64,000 bases of DNA from Microbacterium azadirachtae (GTDB lineage Bacteria; Actinomycetota; Actinomycetes; Actinomycetales; Microbacteriaceae), in assembly GCF_000956505.1 (NCBI RefSeq), contig NZ_JYIX01000039.1, forward strand, positions 309,058-373,057. The letters are read 5' to 3'. The notes below the pieces were generated by a model, which worked only from the letters and a program-made list of their open reading frames with translations, was not told the DNA's origin and made no database searches. This document shows, piece after piece, positions 25,727-33,194 of the stretch (its first letter is position 1; each line of letters starts with the position of its first letter). Position numbers and translations under genes: made by a program.

Positions 25727-25732
25727 GCGCCC

Positions 25733-25790
25733 TTCGTCTCGCCTTCGGCTCGCTCAGGAACCGCACCCGAAGGGAGCGAGACGAAACGCG
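25733..25790. terminator. Stem-loop between convergent genes, dispersed-repeat family
   Basis: TTCGTCTCGCCTTCGG at 25733-25748 pairs with CCGAAGGGAGCGAGACGAA at 25767-25785, with a small bulge. Positions 25774-25790 are the inverse complement of CGCGTTTCGTCTCGCTC found at 4247 and 33157. It lies between the DHFR-like gene and the convergent transaminase, so it suits a two-way terminator. Confidence 0.65.
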
Positions 25791-25849
25791 ACACAGAGGA
25801 AAGGGGAGGGCGGTCCCCATCCGCCCTCCCCGAGTCGCGTCCCCAGCGA

Positions 25850-27217
25850 CTACAGAACCGACTCCGCTTCCTTCAGCACCCCGCGCAGGATGCCGGTGAT
25901 CTCGCGGAACTCCGCCGGGCCGATGGTGAGCGGCGGGGCGAGCTGGATCACGGGGTCGCCGCGGTCATCGGCGCGGCAGTAGAGACCGGCGTCGTAGAGC
26001 GCACCGGAGAGGAAGCCGCGCAGCAGGCGCTCCGACTCGTCGTCGTCGAACGTCTCCCGCGTGGCCTTGTCCTTGACCAGCTCGATCCCGAAGAAGTAGC
26101 CGTCGCCGCGCACGTCGCCGACGAGCGGCAGGTCGAGCAGGGTCTCCAGCTCCGCGCGGAACAGCGGCGAGTTCTCGCGCACGCGCTCGTTGAGCTTCTC
26201 CTCCTCGAAGATGTTCAGGTTCTCCAGGGCGACCGCGGTCGAGACCGGGTGACCGCCGAAGGTGTAGCCATGCGGGAACGACAGATCGCCGTGCGCGAAG
26301 GGCTCGTAGATGCGATCGCTCACGATCGCCGCGCCGAGGGGGGAGTAGCCGCTCGTGATGCCCTTGGCGCACGTGATGATGTCGGGCACGTAGCCGTAGG
26401 CATCGCAGGCGAACATGTGCCCGATCCGGCCGAACGCGCAGATCACCTCGTCGGAGACCAGCAGCACGTCGTAGCGGTCGCAGATCTCGCGCACGCGCTG
26501 GAAGTAGCCGGGAGGCGGGGGGAAGCACCCGCCGGAGTTCTGCACCGGCTCGAGGAAGACCGCAGCGACGGTGTCGGGGCCCTCGAACTGGATCATCTCC
26601 TCGATCCGGTCGGCGGCCCAGACGCCGAACGCCTCGGGATCCGTCGGCGCCCCCATCTCGGCGGCGCGGTAGATGTTCGTGTTCGGAACGCGGAAGCCAC
26701 CGGGGGTGACCGGCTCGAACATCGCCTTCATCGCGGGGATGCCGGTGATCGCGAGCGCCCCCTGGGTCGTGCCGTGATAGGCGATCGCGCGGGAGATGAC
26801 CTTGTGCTTGGTGGGCTTGCCCTGCAGCTTCCAGTAGTGCTTGGCGAGCTTGAAGGCGGTCTCGACGGCCTCGCCGCCGCCGCTCGTGAAGAAGACGCGG
26901 TTCAGATCGCCGGGGGCGTAGCCGGCGAGGCGGTCGGCGAGCTCGATCGCCCCGGGGTGCGCGTACGACCACAGCGGGAAGAACGCCAGCTGCTCCGCCT
27001 GCTTCGCCGCGGCCTCGGCGAGGCGGGCGCGGCCGTGGCCCGCGTTGACCACGAACAGGCCGGAGAGCCCGTCGATGTACTGCTTGCCGGTGTCGTCCCA
27101 GATGTGGTGCCCCTCACCCCGGACGATGATCGGCACTCCGCTGCGGTCCATCGTGGACTGGCGGGTGAAGTGCATCCAGAGGTGATCGTGTGCTTTCCGT
27201 TGCAGATCGGCGCTCAT
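25850..27217 (-). CDS. Class III (omega) aminotransferase, probable polyamine or omega-amino acid transaminase
   Basis: 455-residue PLP enzyme of class III. The cofactor region is FTSGGGEAVETAFKLAKHYW, with LVSDEVICAFGRIGHMFACD (Asp binding the pyridine nitrogen) and CAKGITSGYSPLGA holding the Schiff-base Lys. PLP-phosphate contacts are in HGYTFGGHPVS. The overall type is omega-amino acid:pyruvate/putrescine transaminase. Next to potADBC it may convert an imported diamine to an aminoaldehyde. Other omega-amino acids are possible. The ATG is at 27217, apparently with no leader, downstream of TTGTCA-N17-CAAGAT. Confidence 0.9.
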   Translation of the reverse strand: MSADLQRKAHDHLWMHFTRQSTMDRSGVPIIVRGEGHHIWDDTGKQYIDGLSGLFVVNAGHGRARLAEAAAKQAEQLAFFPLWSYAHPGAIELADRLAGYAPGDLNRVFFTSGGGEAVETAFKLAKHYWKLQGKPTKHKVISRAIAYHGTTQGALAITGIPAMKAMFEPVTPGGFRVPNTNIYRAAEMGAPTDPEAFGVWAADRIEEMIQFEGPDTVAAVFLEPVQNSGGCFPPPPGYFQRVREICDRYDVLLVSDEVICAFGRIGHMFACDAYGYVPDIITCAKGITSGYSPLGAAIVSDRIYEPFAHGDLSFPHGYTFGGHPVSTAVALENLNIFEEEKLNERVRENSPLFRAELETLLDLPLVGDVRGDGYFFGIELVKDKATRETFDDDESERLLRGFLSGALYDAGLYCRADDRGDPVIQLAPPLTIGPAEFREITGILRGVLKEAESVL

Positions 27218-27252
27218 GTTCCGATCTTGTCACTCGAAATCCAAAATGACAA
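27218..27252 (-). promoter_or_regulatory. Leaderless promoter with overlapping inverted repeat for the transaminase
   Basis: On the minus strand TTGTCA, a 17-bp spacer and CAAGAT lie 6 nt before the ATG, so the transcript would have almost no leader. TTGTCA at 27227-27232 and TGACAA at 27247-27252 form an inverted repeat (14-bp spacer) over the promoter, a likely operator. Confidence 0.55.
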
Positions 27253-27271
27253 CAGATATCGAAGGTTGAGA

Positions 27272-27293
27272 TCCTCGAATCCTGCGGATTCCG
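27272..27293. terminator. Stem-loop after the VapC gene
   Basis: CTCGAATCC and GGATTCCGAG around a TGC loop form a short hairpin with one bulged base. It is 12 bp beyond the stop of the minus-strand toxin gene at 27305, so it is a candidate terminator. Confidence 0.4.
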
Positions 27294-27304
27294 AGGTTGG
27301 ACCC

Positions 27305-27694
27305 TCAGATCCTCGCGTCCTGGATCCAGGTCTCGCCGAGCGCCAGCAGGGTCGCGTTCGCAGTGAGCAGCGTCAGTCGCTCGGCATCCGCTTGAGCGAG
27401 GATCATGCGATCGAACGGATCGTGACGCGTGAGAGCGGGGAAGCGCAGCATGGCCGTGGCGTGCGCCGACGTGAACGGCAGCTCGCGCAGGCCGGCGTCG
27501 GAGAATGCGGCGGGGAAGCGGTCGCCGCCGGGAAGGGAGAGCCGGCCGAGCAGGTGCTTGATCATGAGTTCGGAGCTCGACACGGACGAGTGATAGACGA
27601 CCGCTGCCGCGTCGATGGCCTTGCGTGCCCGATCGCCGAGCCGCCCGTCCGCATGCAGCAACCACAGCAGCGCGTTCGTGTCGAGCAGGATCAC
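27305..27694 (-). CDS. PIN-domain toxin VapC
   Basis: 129-residue PIN-domain ribonuclease of a type II toxin-antitoxin module. The acidic residues expected for metal are visible: Asp at MILLDTNALLWL, Glu in SSVSSSELMIKH and Asp in HDPFDRMILAQAD. Start is GTG at 27694, overlapping the antitoxin stop (GTGA), the usual coupling. VapC enzymes cut tRNA or rRNA when free of antitoxin. It is paired with the Phd/YefM-type gene just upstream. Confidence 0.88.
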   Translation of the reverse strand: MILLDTNALLWLLHADGRLGDRARKAIDAAAVVYHSSVSSSELMIKHLLGRLSLPGGDRFPAAFSDAGLRELPFTSAHATAMLRFPALTRHDPFDRMILAQADAERLTLLTANATLLALGETWIQDARI

Positions 27695-27945
27695 TGTGCG
27701 GGCTCCTCGGCCCAGTCCGGTCCGTAGAACATCTCCTGGATCTCGGGATCGATGCCGTCGAAGAGCGCGGGATCGGGCAGGGGTTCATCCTTCAACAGCC
27801 CGTAGACGATCGTCGTGCGCTCATGGGGGATGAGGTCGACGACCGGCTTCCCGGCGCGAGCGATCGTGATCTGCTCGCCGTCCAGCACCCGCGCGATCAG
27901 CGCGGAGAGCTGCGTCTTCGCTTCGTGCACGTTCACCTGGGTCAT
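27691..27945 (-). CDS. Phd/YefM-type antitoxin
   Basis: 84 residues. The N-terminal Phd-fold sequence MTQVNVHEAKTQLSALIARV and EQITIARAGKPVVDLIP bind DNA, and the acidic, flexible C-terminus (DGIDPEIQEMFYGPDWAEEP) should wrap the VapC toxin. I take ATG at 27945; GTG at 27951 is possible. It probably represses its own operon through the palindrome at 27954-27972. Confidence 0.87.
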   Translation of the reverse strand: MTQVNVHEAKTQLSALIARVLDGEQITIARAGKPVVDLIPHERTTIVYGLLKDEPLPDPALFDGIDPEIQEMFYGPDWAEEPAQ

Positions 27946-27953
27946 GACCACAG

Positions 27954-27972
27954 CTTAGTCCAGTGGACTAAG
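27954..27972. promoter_or_regulatory. Perfect palindrome between divergent toxin-antitoxin modules
   Basis: CTTAGTCCAGTGGACTAAG has perfect 9-bp arms around one central base. It is 8 bp before the Phd-type start and 62 bp before the FitA-type start, a likely autoregulatory operator for one or both modules. Confidence 0.7.
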
Positions 27973-28034
27973 GAGTAGGCCGGGTGTGGATCGATGCGCA
28001 GCGGTTCTGACGCTGATGCAGCTAAAATGCATGC

Positions 28035-28268
28035 ATGACTGTCACGATCACGGTCCGCAACGTTCCCGACGGGGTGCGGGATGAGCTCGCGGCGCGGGCG
28101 GCGAAGTCGGGGAGGTCGCTTCAGGAGTATCTGAGCGCCGAGCTCCTGCGTCTCGCCTCGACGCCGAGCGCTCTCGAGGCCGTCGCACAGGCGCGATTGA
28201 ACACGCAGACCTATCCGTCGTTGAGCATGGGCAACATCGTGGAGGCCGTCGGCGATGGCCGGCGCTGA
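28035..28268 (+). CDS. FitA/VapB-like antitoxin (ribbon-helix-helix)
   Basis: 77 residues with an N-terminal ribbon-helix-helix segment: MTVTITVRNVPDGVRDELAA and AAKSGRSLQEYLSAELLRLA. The C-terminus should bind the toxin. Its ATG lies within ATGCATGCAT (28027-28036), a 10-bp self-complementary string. It overlaps the toxin start by 14 bp. It is divergent from the Phd/VapC pair, sharing an 89-bp control region. Confidence 0.85.
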   Translation: MTVTITVRNVPDGVRDELAARAAKSGRSLQEYLSAELLRLASTPSALEAVAQARLNTQTYPSLSMGNIVEAVGDGRR

Positions 28269-28677
28269 GCGAGAACTGCTCGTCATCGATGCCTCGGCCG
28301 TCGTGGCGCTCATCGCGGTCAACGCGGGGGAGACGCGGTGGCTGTCGGAACGGATCGGTGACGCGATGCTCTTCGCGCCGTCCCTCCTGCTCACCGAGGT
28401 CGACGGCGCGTTGCGGGGGCTCGAGCTCGGCCGCAAGCTCTCGACTCCGCAGGTGGTGGCGTCGCGATGGCACGCCCGCCGGTTGCCGATCGAGTTCTGG
28501 CCCGGCGAGGCGATCGCGGAGCGCGCGTGGGAGCTGCGCACCGACCTGACGATCTACGACGCGAGCTATGTCGCGCTCAGCGAACGTCTCGGCGCCGTTC
28601 TGCTCACCGGTGACCGACGGATCGCCAACGCCGGTGTCGCGCGGTGTCCGGTCGAGGTCGTCGATCTGGGGCGGTGA
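28255..28677 (+). CDS. PIN-domain toxin VapC
   Basis: 140-residue PIN-domain protein with Asp in LLVIDASAVVALI, Glu in SLLLTEVDGALRG, and Asp in LTIYDASYVALSE plus TGDRRIA near the end, the usual acidic cluster of VapC ribonucleases. It overlaps the antitoxin gene by 14 bp. It is not closely similar to the toxin at 27305 (the order of motifs matches but sequences differ), so this is a second, independent module rather than a duplicate. Confidence 0.87.
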   Translation: MAGAERELLVIDASAVVALIAVNAGETRWLSERIGDAMLFAPSLLLTEVDGALRGLELGRKLSTPQVVASRWHARRLPIEFWPGEAIAERAWELRTDLTIYDASYVALSERLGAVLLTGDRRIANAGVARCPVEVVDLGR

Positions 28678-28680
28678 CGC

Positions 28681-29895
28681 TCAGGGCAGCGGGACGACCT
28701 CGGTGTCCGGCATCGGTGCGGCGTCGCGTCCGCGCAGGTCGGGGAAGTGCCGCACGAACACCACCGAGACGATCAGGGCCACGGCGGCGAAGCATGCGGC
28801 GGCGAGGTAGGCGCCGGTAGGGCTGTGCATGCTGTCGATGAGGAAGCCGGCGATCGCGGATCCGGCGGCCGCGCCGATCAGCTGTCCGGTGCCCGCCCAC
28901 CCGAAGGCCTCAGCCGTCTCCGAGAACTTCACGCTCGCCGACGTGATCGCGAACAGCACCGCGAGCGCGGGGGCGATCCCGATGCCGGCGGCGAGCAGCG
29001 TGCCGCCGAGCCAGAACACGTTGAGCGACAGCATCGTGAGGGCGAGTCCGACGGCCACGATCGTCAGGCGCCGAGCCATCGCCCACGGCCCCATCGGCAC
29101 GCGACCGGAGGCCAGGCCGCCCACCAGGCTTCCCACGGAGAACACGGCGAGCACGAGGCCCGCCTCCAAGCCGCCGTGGTCGAAGGTCTTCACCACGCCC
29201 ACCTCGACGGCGGCGCAGGCGCCGATGAGCAGGAAGCCGGTGACCGTGGCGAGCATCACCGGAGGCTTCAGCACGACCGCTCCGAACCCGCGGCGGCTGC
29301 GGGGGATGCGCACCCGGCCGACCTCGGGGGAGAGGATGAACCACGCGCCGCCGCCCACGAGGACCGCGGCGACGAGCAGCAGGCCCTGCACGGTGCCGAC
29401 CTGCGTCGAGACGATCGTGATGACGACCGGCGCCACGATCCAGATGATCTCCTGCAGGGACGCGTCCAGCGAGAACAGCGGCGTGAGCTGCGAGGAGTTG
29501 ACGAGCTTGGGGTAGATGGTGCGCGCGGCCGACTGGATCGGAGGGGTGGAGAGTCCCGCGATCAGTCCGAGCACCACGTAGCCGGCGAGCGGCAGGAAGG
29601 AGAAGAAGGCCAGGCCGAGGAATGACAATACGCAGATCGAGAGGGTCAGCGTCAGCACGGGGCGCATGCCCCAGCGGCCCATCCAGCGGCTGGTGACGGG
29701 CCCGGACACGGCCTGCCCGATCGAGGACGCGGCCAGCACCAGACCCGCCGCGCCGTAGGAGCCCGTCGCGTGCTGCACATGCAGGAGGATCGCGAGACTC
29801 GCCATGCCGTTCGGGAACCGCGCCGTCAGCTGCGCGGCGATGATCCGTCCGACGCCCGGTACGCGCAGAAGCTCCTTGTATCCCGATCCGGCCAC
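28681..29895 (-). CDS. MFS transporter
   Basis: 404-residue, 12-segment major facilitator protein, beginning LLRVPGVGRIIAAQLTARFP. The segments and the loop SRWMGRWGMRPVLTL (motif A region) fit the family. Sequence is of the DHA/sugar-efflux-like type without a clear substrate. It is convergent with the VapC gene (3 bp between stops) and its start is 406 bp from nrdH. No partner gene is evident. Confidence 0.85.
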   Translation of the reverse strand: MAGSGYKELLRVPGVGRIIAAQLTARFPNGMASLAILLHVQHATGSYGAAGLVLAASSIGQAVSGPVTSRWMGRWGMRPVLTLTLSICVLSFLGLAFFSFLPLAGYVVLGLIAGLSTPPIQSAARTIYPKLVNSSQLTPLFSLDASLQEIIWIVAPVVITIVSTQVGTVQGLLLVAAVLVGGGAWFILSPEVGRVRIPRSRRGFGAVVLKPPVMLATVTGFLLIGACAAVEVGVVKTFDHGGLEAGLVLAVFSVGSLVGGLASGRVPMGPWAMARRLTIVAVGLALTMLSLNVFWLGGTLLAAGIGIAPALAVLFAITSASVKFSETAEAFGWAGTGQLIGAAAGSAIAGFLIDSMHSPTGAYLAAACFAAVALIVSVVFVRHFPDLRGRDAAPMPDTEVVPLP

Positions 29896-30301
29896 GGATC
29901 AACGCTACAGGTCGCGCGGCATCGGCAGCAGGGTCTCGCACGGTCCGGGCGCGGCGTCGCGAGGGCGCGTACGCGACACGCCGACGACACGCCGGAGGGC
30001 GATTTCCACAGGCTGAGGAATGTCCGTGGCCCCTCCTAGCGTCGGATCTGTGGAGGGATCCGGACGGGGTCTCGCGGAGCCGCGGGAAATCGCGGTTCGG
30101 GGGTGCTCCCGGGCCGCCGCCGACTGTGGACAAAGCCGTGGAGAACCTGTGGTGAATCGGTGGAATACGGTGGAAAACTACACAGTTGTAACTACTAGCC
30201 CTAGTGGTCGACCCGAATGTCCGCACCTATATGTAGTATTGAACTCCCGGCAGGGCCACCTGCCCGAAGCCGGGTTCTGAGGGGAAGAAGAGGCGCAATA
30301 C
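29896..30301. promoter_or_regulatory. 406-bp gap holding the nrdHIEF control region and MFS promoter
   Basis: I see no protein gene here. The left part holds the outward MFS promoter. From 30003 several TTNTCCACA-like strings occur, one a perfect actinobacterial DnaA box: TGTGGACAA at 30125-30133. Two NrdR-like boxes lie at 30195-30204 and 30227-30236. A stem-loop follows at 30241-30277 (GGCAGG at 30249-30254 with CCTGCC at 30259-30264 inside an outer GAAC/GTTC pair) in the leader before nrdH. Confidence 0.7.
30195..30236 (+). promoter_or_regulatory. NrdR box pair
   Basis: CTAGCCCTAG at 30195-30204 (flanks ACTAG/CTAGT) and CTATATGTAG at 30227-30236 sit 32 bp apart, three helical turns. This is the arrangement expected for the NrdR repressor (family core CWATATATWG). 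Box 2 matches strongly and box 1 partly. Box 2 overlaps a plausible -10 (TAGTAT at 30234-30239). Confidence 0.75.
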
Positions 30302-30535
30302 ATGTCCATCACGGTCTACACCAAGCCCTCCTGCGTGCAGTGCAACGCGACCTACCGCGCACTCGACGCGAAGGGCATCGAGTACGAGATCCACGACGTC
30401 TCCGAGGACGCTGCGGCGCTCGAGCACGTGAAGTCGCTCGGCTATCTGCAGGCTCCCGTCGTCGTCACCGACGAGGACCACTGGTCGGGCTTCCGTCCCG
30501 ACAAGATCGACGAGCTCGCCGCTCGCCTGGCTTAA
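30302..30535 (+). CDS. nrdH: Glutaredoxin-like protein NrdH
   Basis: 77-residue thioredoxin-fold electron donor that re-reduces the class Ib ribonucleotide reductase. The redox motif CVQC is at residues 11-14 (YTKPSCVQCNATYRAL), and WSGFRPDKI near the C-terminus is the NrdH hallmark for thioredoxin-reductase use. First gene of nrdHIEF, with a GAGGGGAAGAAGAGG ribosome-binding region. Transcription is likely repressed by NrdR. Confidence 0.95.
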   Translation: MSITVYTKPSCVQCNATYRALDAKGIEYEIHDVSEDAAALEHVKSLGYLQAPVVVTDEDHWSGFRPDKIDELAARLA

Positions 30536-30554
30536 CTCCCGAGGGGGCGATCTC

Positions 30555-30992
30555 ATGAACGCCGCCACCGCGACCGCCGCGCCGCTGCTGGTCTACTTCT
30601 CGAGCATCTCGGGCAACACTGCCCGGTTCGTCGAGAAGCTGGGCCTTCCGGCACGGCGGATCCCGCTGCACAGCACGGAGGAGCCGCTCGTCGTCGATGA
30701 GCCGTTCGTGCTGGTCACGCCGACCTATGGCGGCGGGCAGGGTCGAGGCGTCGAGAAGGGCGCCGTACCCAAGCAGGTCATCCGGTTCCTCAACGACGAG
30801 CGCAACCGGCGTCACATCCGCGGAGTGATCTCCGCAGGCAATACCAACTTCGGCGACGCGTTCTGCGCCGCCGGTGACATCATCAGCCGCAAGTGCCACG
30901 TGCCCCACTTGTACCGGCTCGAAATCTACGGCACACAGGACGACGTCGATCGGGTGACCGACGGATTGGATCAATGGTGGAAGCAGCACTGA
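30555..30992 (+). CDS. nrdI: Flavodoxin-like protein NrdI
   Basis: 145-residue FMN protein that delivers oxidant to NrdF to build the dimanganese-tyrosyl radical. N-terminal FMN-phosphate loop LLVYFSSISGNTARFV (SSISGNT), then LVTPTYGGGQG and GNTNFGDAF as flavin contacts. It is 19 bp after nrdH and overlaps nrdE by 19 bp. Confidence 0.95.
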   Translation: MNAATATAAPLLVYFSSISGNTARFVEKLGLPARRIPLHSTEEPLVVDEPFVLVTPTYGGGQGRGVEKGAVPKQVIRFLNDERNRRHIRGVISAGNTNFGDAFCAAGDIISRKCHVPHLYRLEIYGTQDDVDRVTDGLDQWWKQH

Positions 30993-33151
30993 AGGACACG
31001 GCGCCGGTGAAGAGCGAGATCGCGTTCAAGGCCAACGCGGCGTACGAGGGGCTCGACTATCACGCCCTCAACGCGATGCTGAACCTGTACGACGCGGACG
31101 GCAAGATCCAGTTCGATGCGGACAAGCGCGCGGCGCGGGAGTACTTCCTGCAGCACGTGAACCAGAACACGGTGTTCTTCCACTCGCTCAAGGAGCGCTT
31201 GGACTACCTCGTGGAGAAGGAGTACTACGAGGGCGCCGTGCTGGACGCGTACTCGTTCGAGTTCATCCAGAAGCTCAACGACCTCGCCTACTCGATGAAG
31301 TTCCGCTTCGAGACGTTCCTCGGCGCGTTCAAGTACTACACGAGCTACACGCTGAAGACCTTCGACGGCAAGCGCTACCTGGAGCGCTTCGAGGACCGCG
31401 TCGTGATGACCGCCCTCGCCCTGGCCGACGGTGATGAGGACCTCGCCGTGAACCTGGTCGAGGAGATCATCTCGGGCCGCTTCCAGCCCGCCACCCCGAC
31501 CTTCCTCAACGCCGGCAAGGCGCAGCGCGGCGAGCTCGTCAGCTGCTTCCTGCTGCGCATCGAGGACAACATGGAGTCGATCGCCCGCGGCATCAACTCC
31601 GCCCTGCAGCTGTCCAAGCGCGGCGGCGGCGTGGCGCTGCTGCTCTCGAACATCCGCGAGTCGGGTGCCCCGATCAAGCAGATCGAGAACCAGTCCTCCG
31701 GCATCATCCCCGTGATGAAGCTCCTCGAAGACTCCTTCTCGTACGCGAACCAGCTGGGCGCGCGTCAGGGCGCCGGTGCGGTGTACCTGAACGCGCACCA
31801 CCCCGACATCATGCGGTTCCTCGACACCAAGCGCGAGAACGCCGACGAGAAGATCCGCATCAAGACGCTGTCGCTGGGCGTCGTCGTGCCGGACATCACG
31901 TTCGAGCTGGCGAAGAACGGCGAGGACATGTACCTGTTCTCCCCGTACGACGTCGAGCGCGTCTACGGCGTGCCGTTCGGCGACATCTCGGTCACCGAGA
32001 AGTACCGCGAGATGGTCGACGACCCGCGCATCAAGAAGACCAAGATCAACGCGCGCGAGTTCTTCCAGACCCTCGCCGAGATCCAGTTCGAGTCGGGCTA
32101 CCCGTACATCATGTTCGAGGACACGGTGAACAAGGCCAACCCGATCAAGGGCCGGATCAACATGTCCAACCTGTGCAGCGAGATCCTGCAGGTGAACACG
32201 CCGACGACTTACAACGAGGACCTCTCGTACGGCCAGATCGGCAAGGACATCTCCTGCAACCTCGGCTCGATGAACATCGCGCTGTCGATGGACGCCGACG
32301 ACCTCGGGCAGACCGTCGAGACGGCGATCCGCGCCCTCACCGCGGTGAGCAACCAGAGCCACATCGGCTCGGTGCGCTCGATCGAGGATGGCAACGACCG
32401 CTCGCACGCGATCGGCCTTGGACAGATGAACCTGCACGGCTACCTCGCTCGTGAGCGGGTGTTCTACGGCTCCGAAGAGGGCATCGACTTCACGAACATC
32501 TACTTCTACACGGTGCTGTTCCACGCGCTGCGTGCGTCGAACAAGCTGGCGATCGAGCGCGGTGTCGCCTTCGACGGCTTCGCCGACTCGACCTACGCGT
32601 CCGGCGCGTTCTTCGACAAGTACATCGACCAGGAGTGGGTGCCCGCGACGGAGAAGGTCGTCGAGCTGTTCGCCGGCCAGCGCATCCCGACGCAGGACGA
32701 CTGGCGCGAGCTGAAGGCCTCCATCCAGGAGCACGGCATCTACAACCAGAACCTGCAGGCCGTGCCGCCGACCGGATCCATCTCGTACATCAACAACTCG
32801 ACGAGCTCGATCCACCCGATCGCGTCGAAGATCGAGATCCGCAAGGAAGGCAAGCTCGGTCGCGTCTACTACCCGGCCGCGTTCATGACGAACGACAACC
32901 TGGAGTACTACCAGGACGCGTACGAGATCGGCTACGAGAAGGTCATCGACACGTACGCCGCCGCGACGCAGCACGTGGACCAGGGCCTGTCGCTCACGCT
33001 GTTCTTCAAGGACACCGCCACCACGCGCGACATCAACAAGGCTCAGATCTACGCCTGGCGCAAGGGCATCAAGACGATCTACTACATCCGTCTGCGTCAG
33101 ATGGCCCTCGAGGGGACCGACATGACCGAGTGCGTCAGCTGCATGCTGTGA
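30974..33151 (+). CDS. nrdE: Class Ib ribonucleotide reductase alpha subunit
   Basis: 725-residue catalytic subunit that reduces ribonucleoside diphosphates to deoxynucleotides. The active-site cysteines are in GELVSCFLLRIED and KDISCNLGSMNIALS, the radical-site region in RINMSNLCSEILQ, and the C-terminal redox pair in TECVSCML. It has the shorter N-terminus lacking an ATP cone, as usual for NrdE. The ATG at 30974 lies inside nrdI and gives the usual MVEAALKDTAP start. nrdF follows after a 43-bp gap. Confidence 0.96.
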   Translation: MVEAALKDTAPVKSEIAFKANAAYEGLDYHALNAMLNLYDADGKIQFDADKRAAREYFLQHVNQNTVFFHSLKERLDYLVEKEYYEGAVLDAYSFEFIQKLNDLAYSMKFRFETFLGAFKYYTSYTLKTFDGKRYLERFEDRVVMTALALADGDEDLAVNLVEEIISGRFQPATPTFLNAGKAQRGELVSCFLLRIEDNMESIARGINSALQLSKRGGGVALLLSNIRESGAPIKQIENQSSGIIPVMKLLEDSFSYANQLGARQGAGAVYLNAHHPDIMRFLDTKRENADEKIRIKTLSLGVVVPDITFELAKNGEDMYLFSPYDVERVYGVPFGDISVTEKYREMVDDPRIKKTKINAREFFQTLAEIQFESGYPYIMFEDTVNKANPIKGRINMSNLCSEILQVNTPTTYNEDLSYGQIGKDISCNLGSMNIALSMDADDLGQTVETAIRALTAVSNQSHIGSVRSIEDGNDRSHAIGLGQMNLHGYLARERVFYGSEEGIDFTNIYFYTVLFHALRASNKLAIERGVAFDGFADSTYASGAFFDKYIDQEWVPATEKVVELFAGQRIPTQDDWRELKASIQEHGIYNQNLQAVPPTGSISYINNSTSSIHPIASKIEIRKEGKLGRVYYPAAFMTNDNLEYYQDAYEIGYEKVIDTYAAATQHVDQGLSLTLFFKDTATTRDINKAQIYAWRKGIKTIYYIRLRQMALEGTDMTECVSCML

Positions 33152-33156
33152 GAACC

Positions 33157-33173
33157 CGCGTTTCGTCTCGCTC
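33157..33173 (+). repeat. Dispersed 17-bp repeat inside the nrd operon
   Basis: CGCGTTTCGTCTCGCTC, followed by AACGACC, lies between nrdE (stop 33151) and nrdF (start 33195). It is identical to 4247-4263 and the inverse of 25774-25790. Here it lacks the second arm, so it does not form the terminator-like hairpin. Confidence 0.75.
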
Positions 33174-33194
33174 AACGACCGAAGTAGGAATGAA

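Noticed and set aside
30241..30277. Cobalamin riboswitch before nrdH
   Set aside because: The leader hairpin is only 37 nt and has no B12-box; class Ib enzymes do not use B12.
29896..30301. Cluster of DnaA-like boxes as a replication origin
   Set aside because: Only one perfect box, no dnaA/dnaN/gyr genes and no AT-rich unwinding region; a promoter role fits better.
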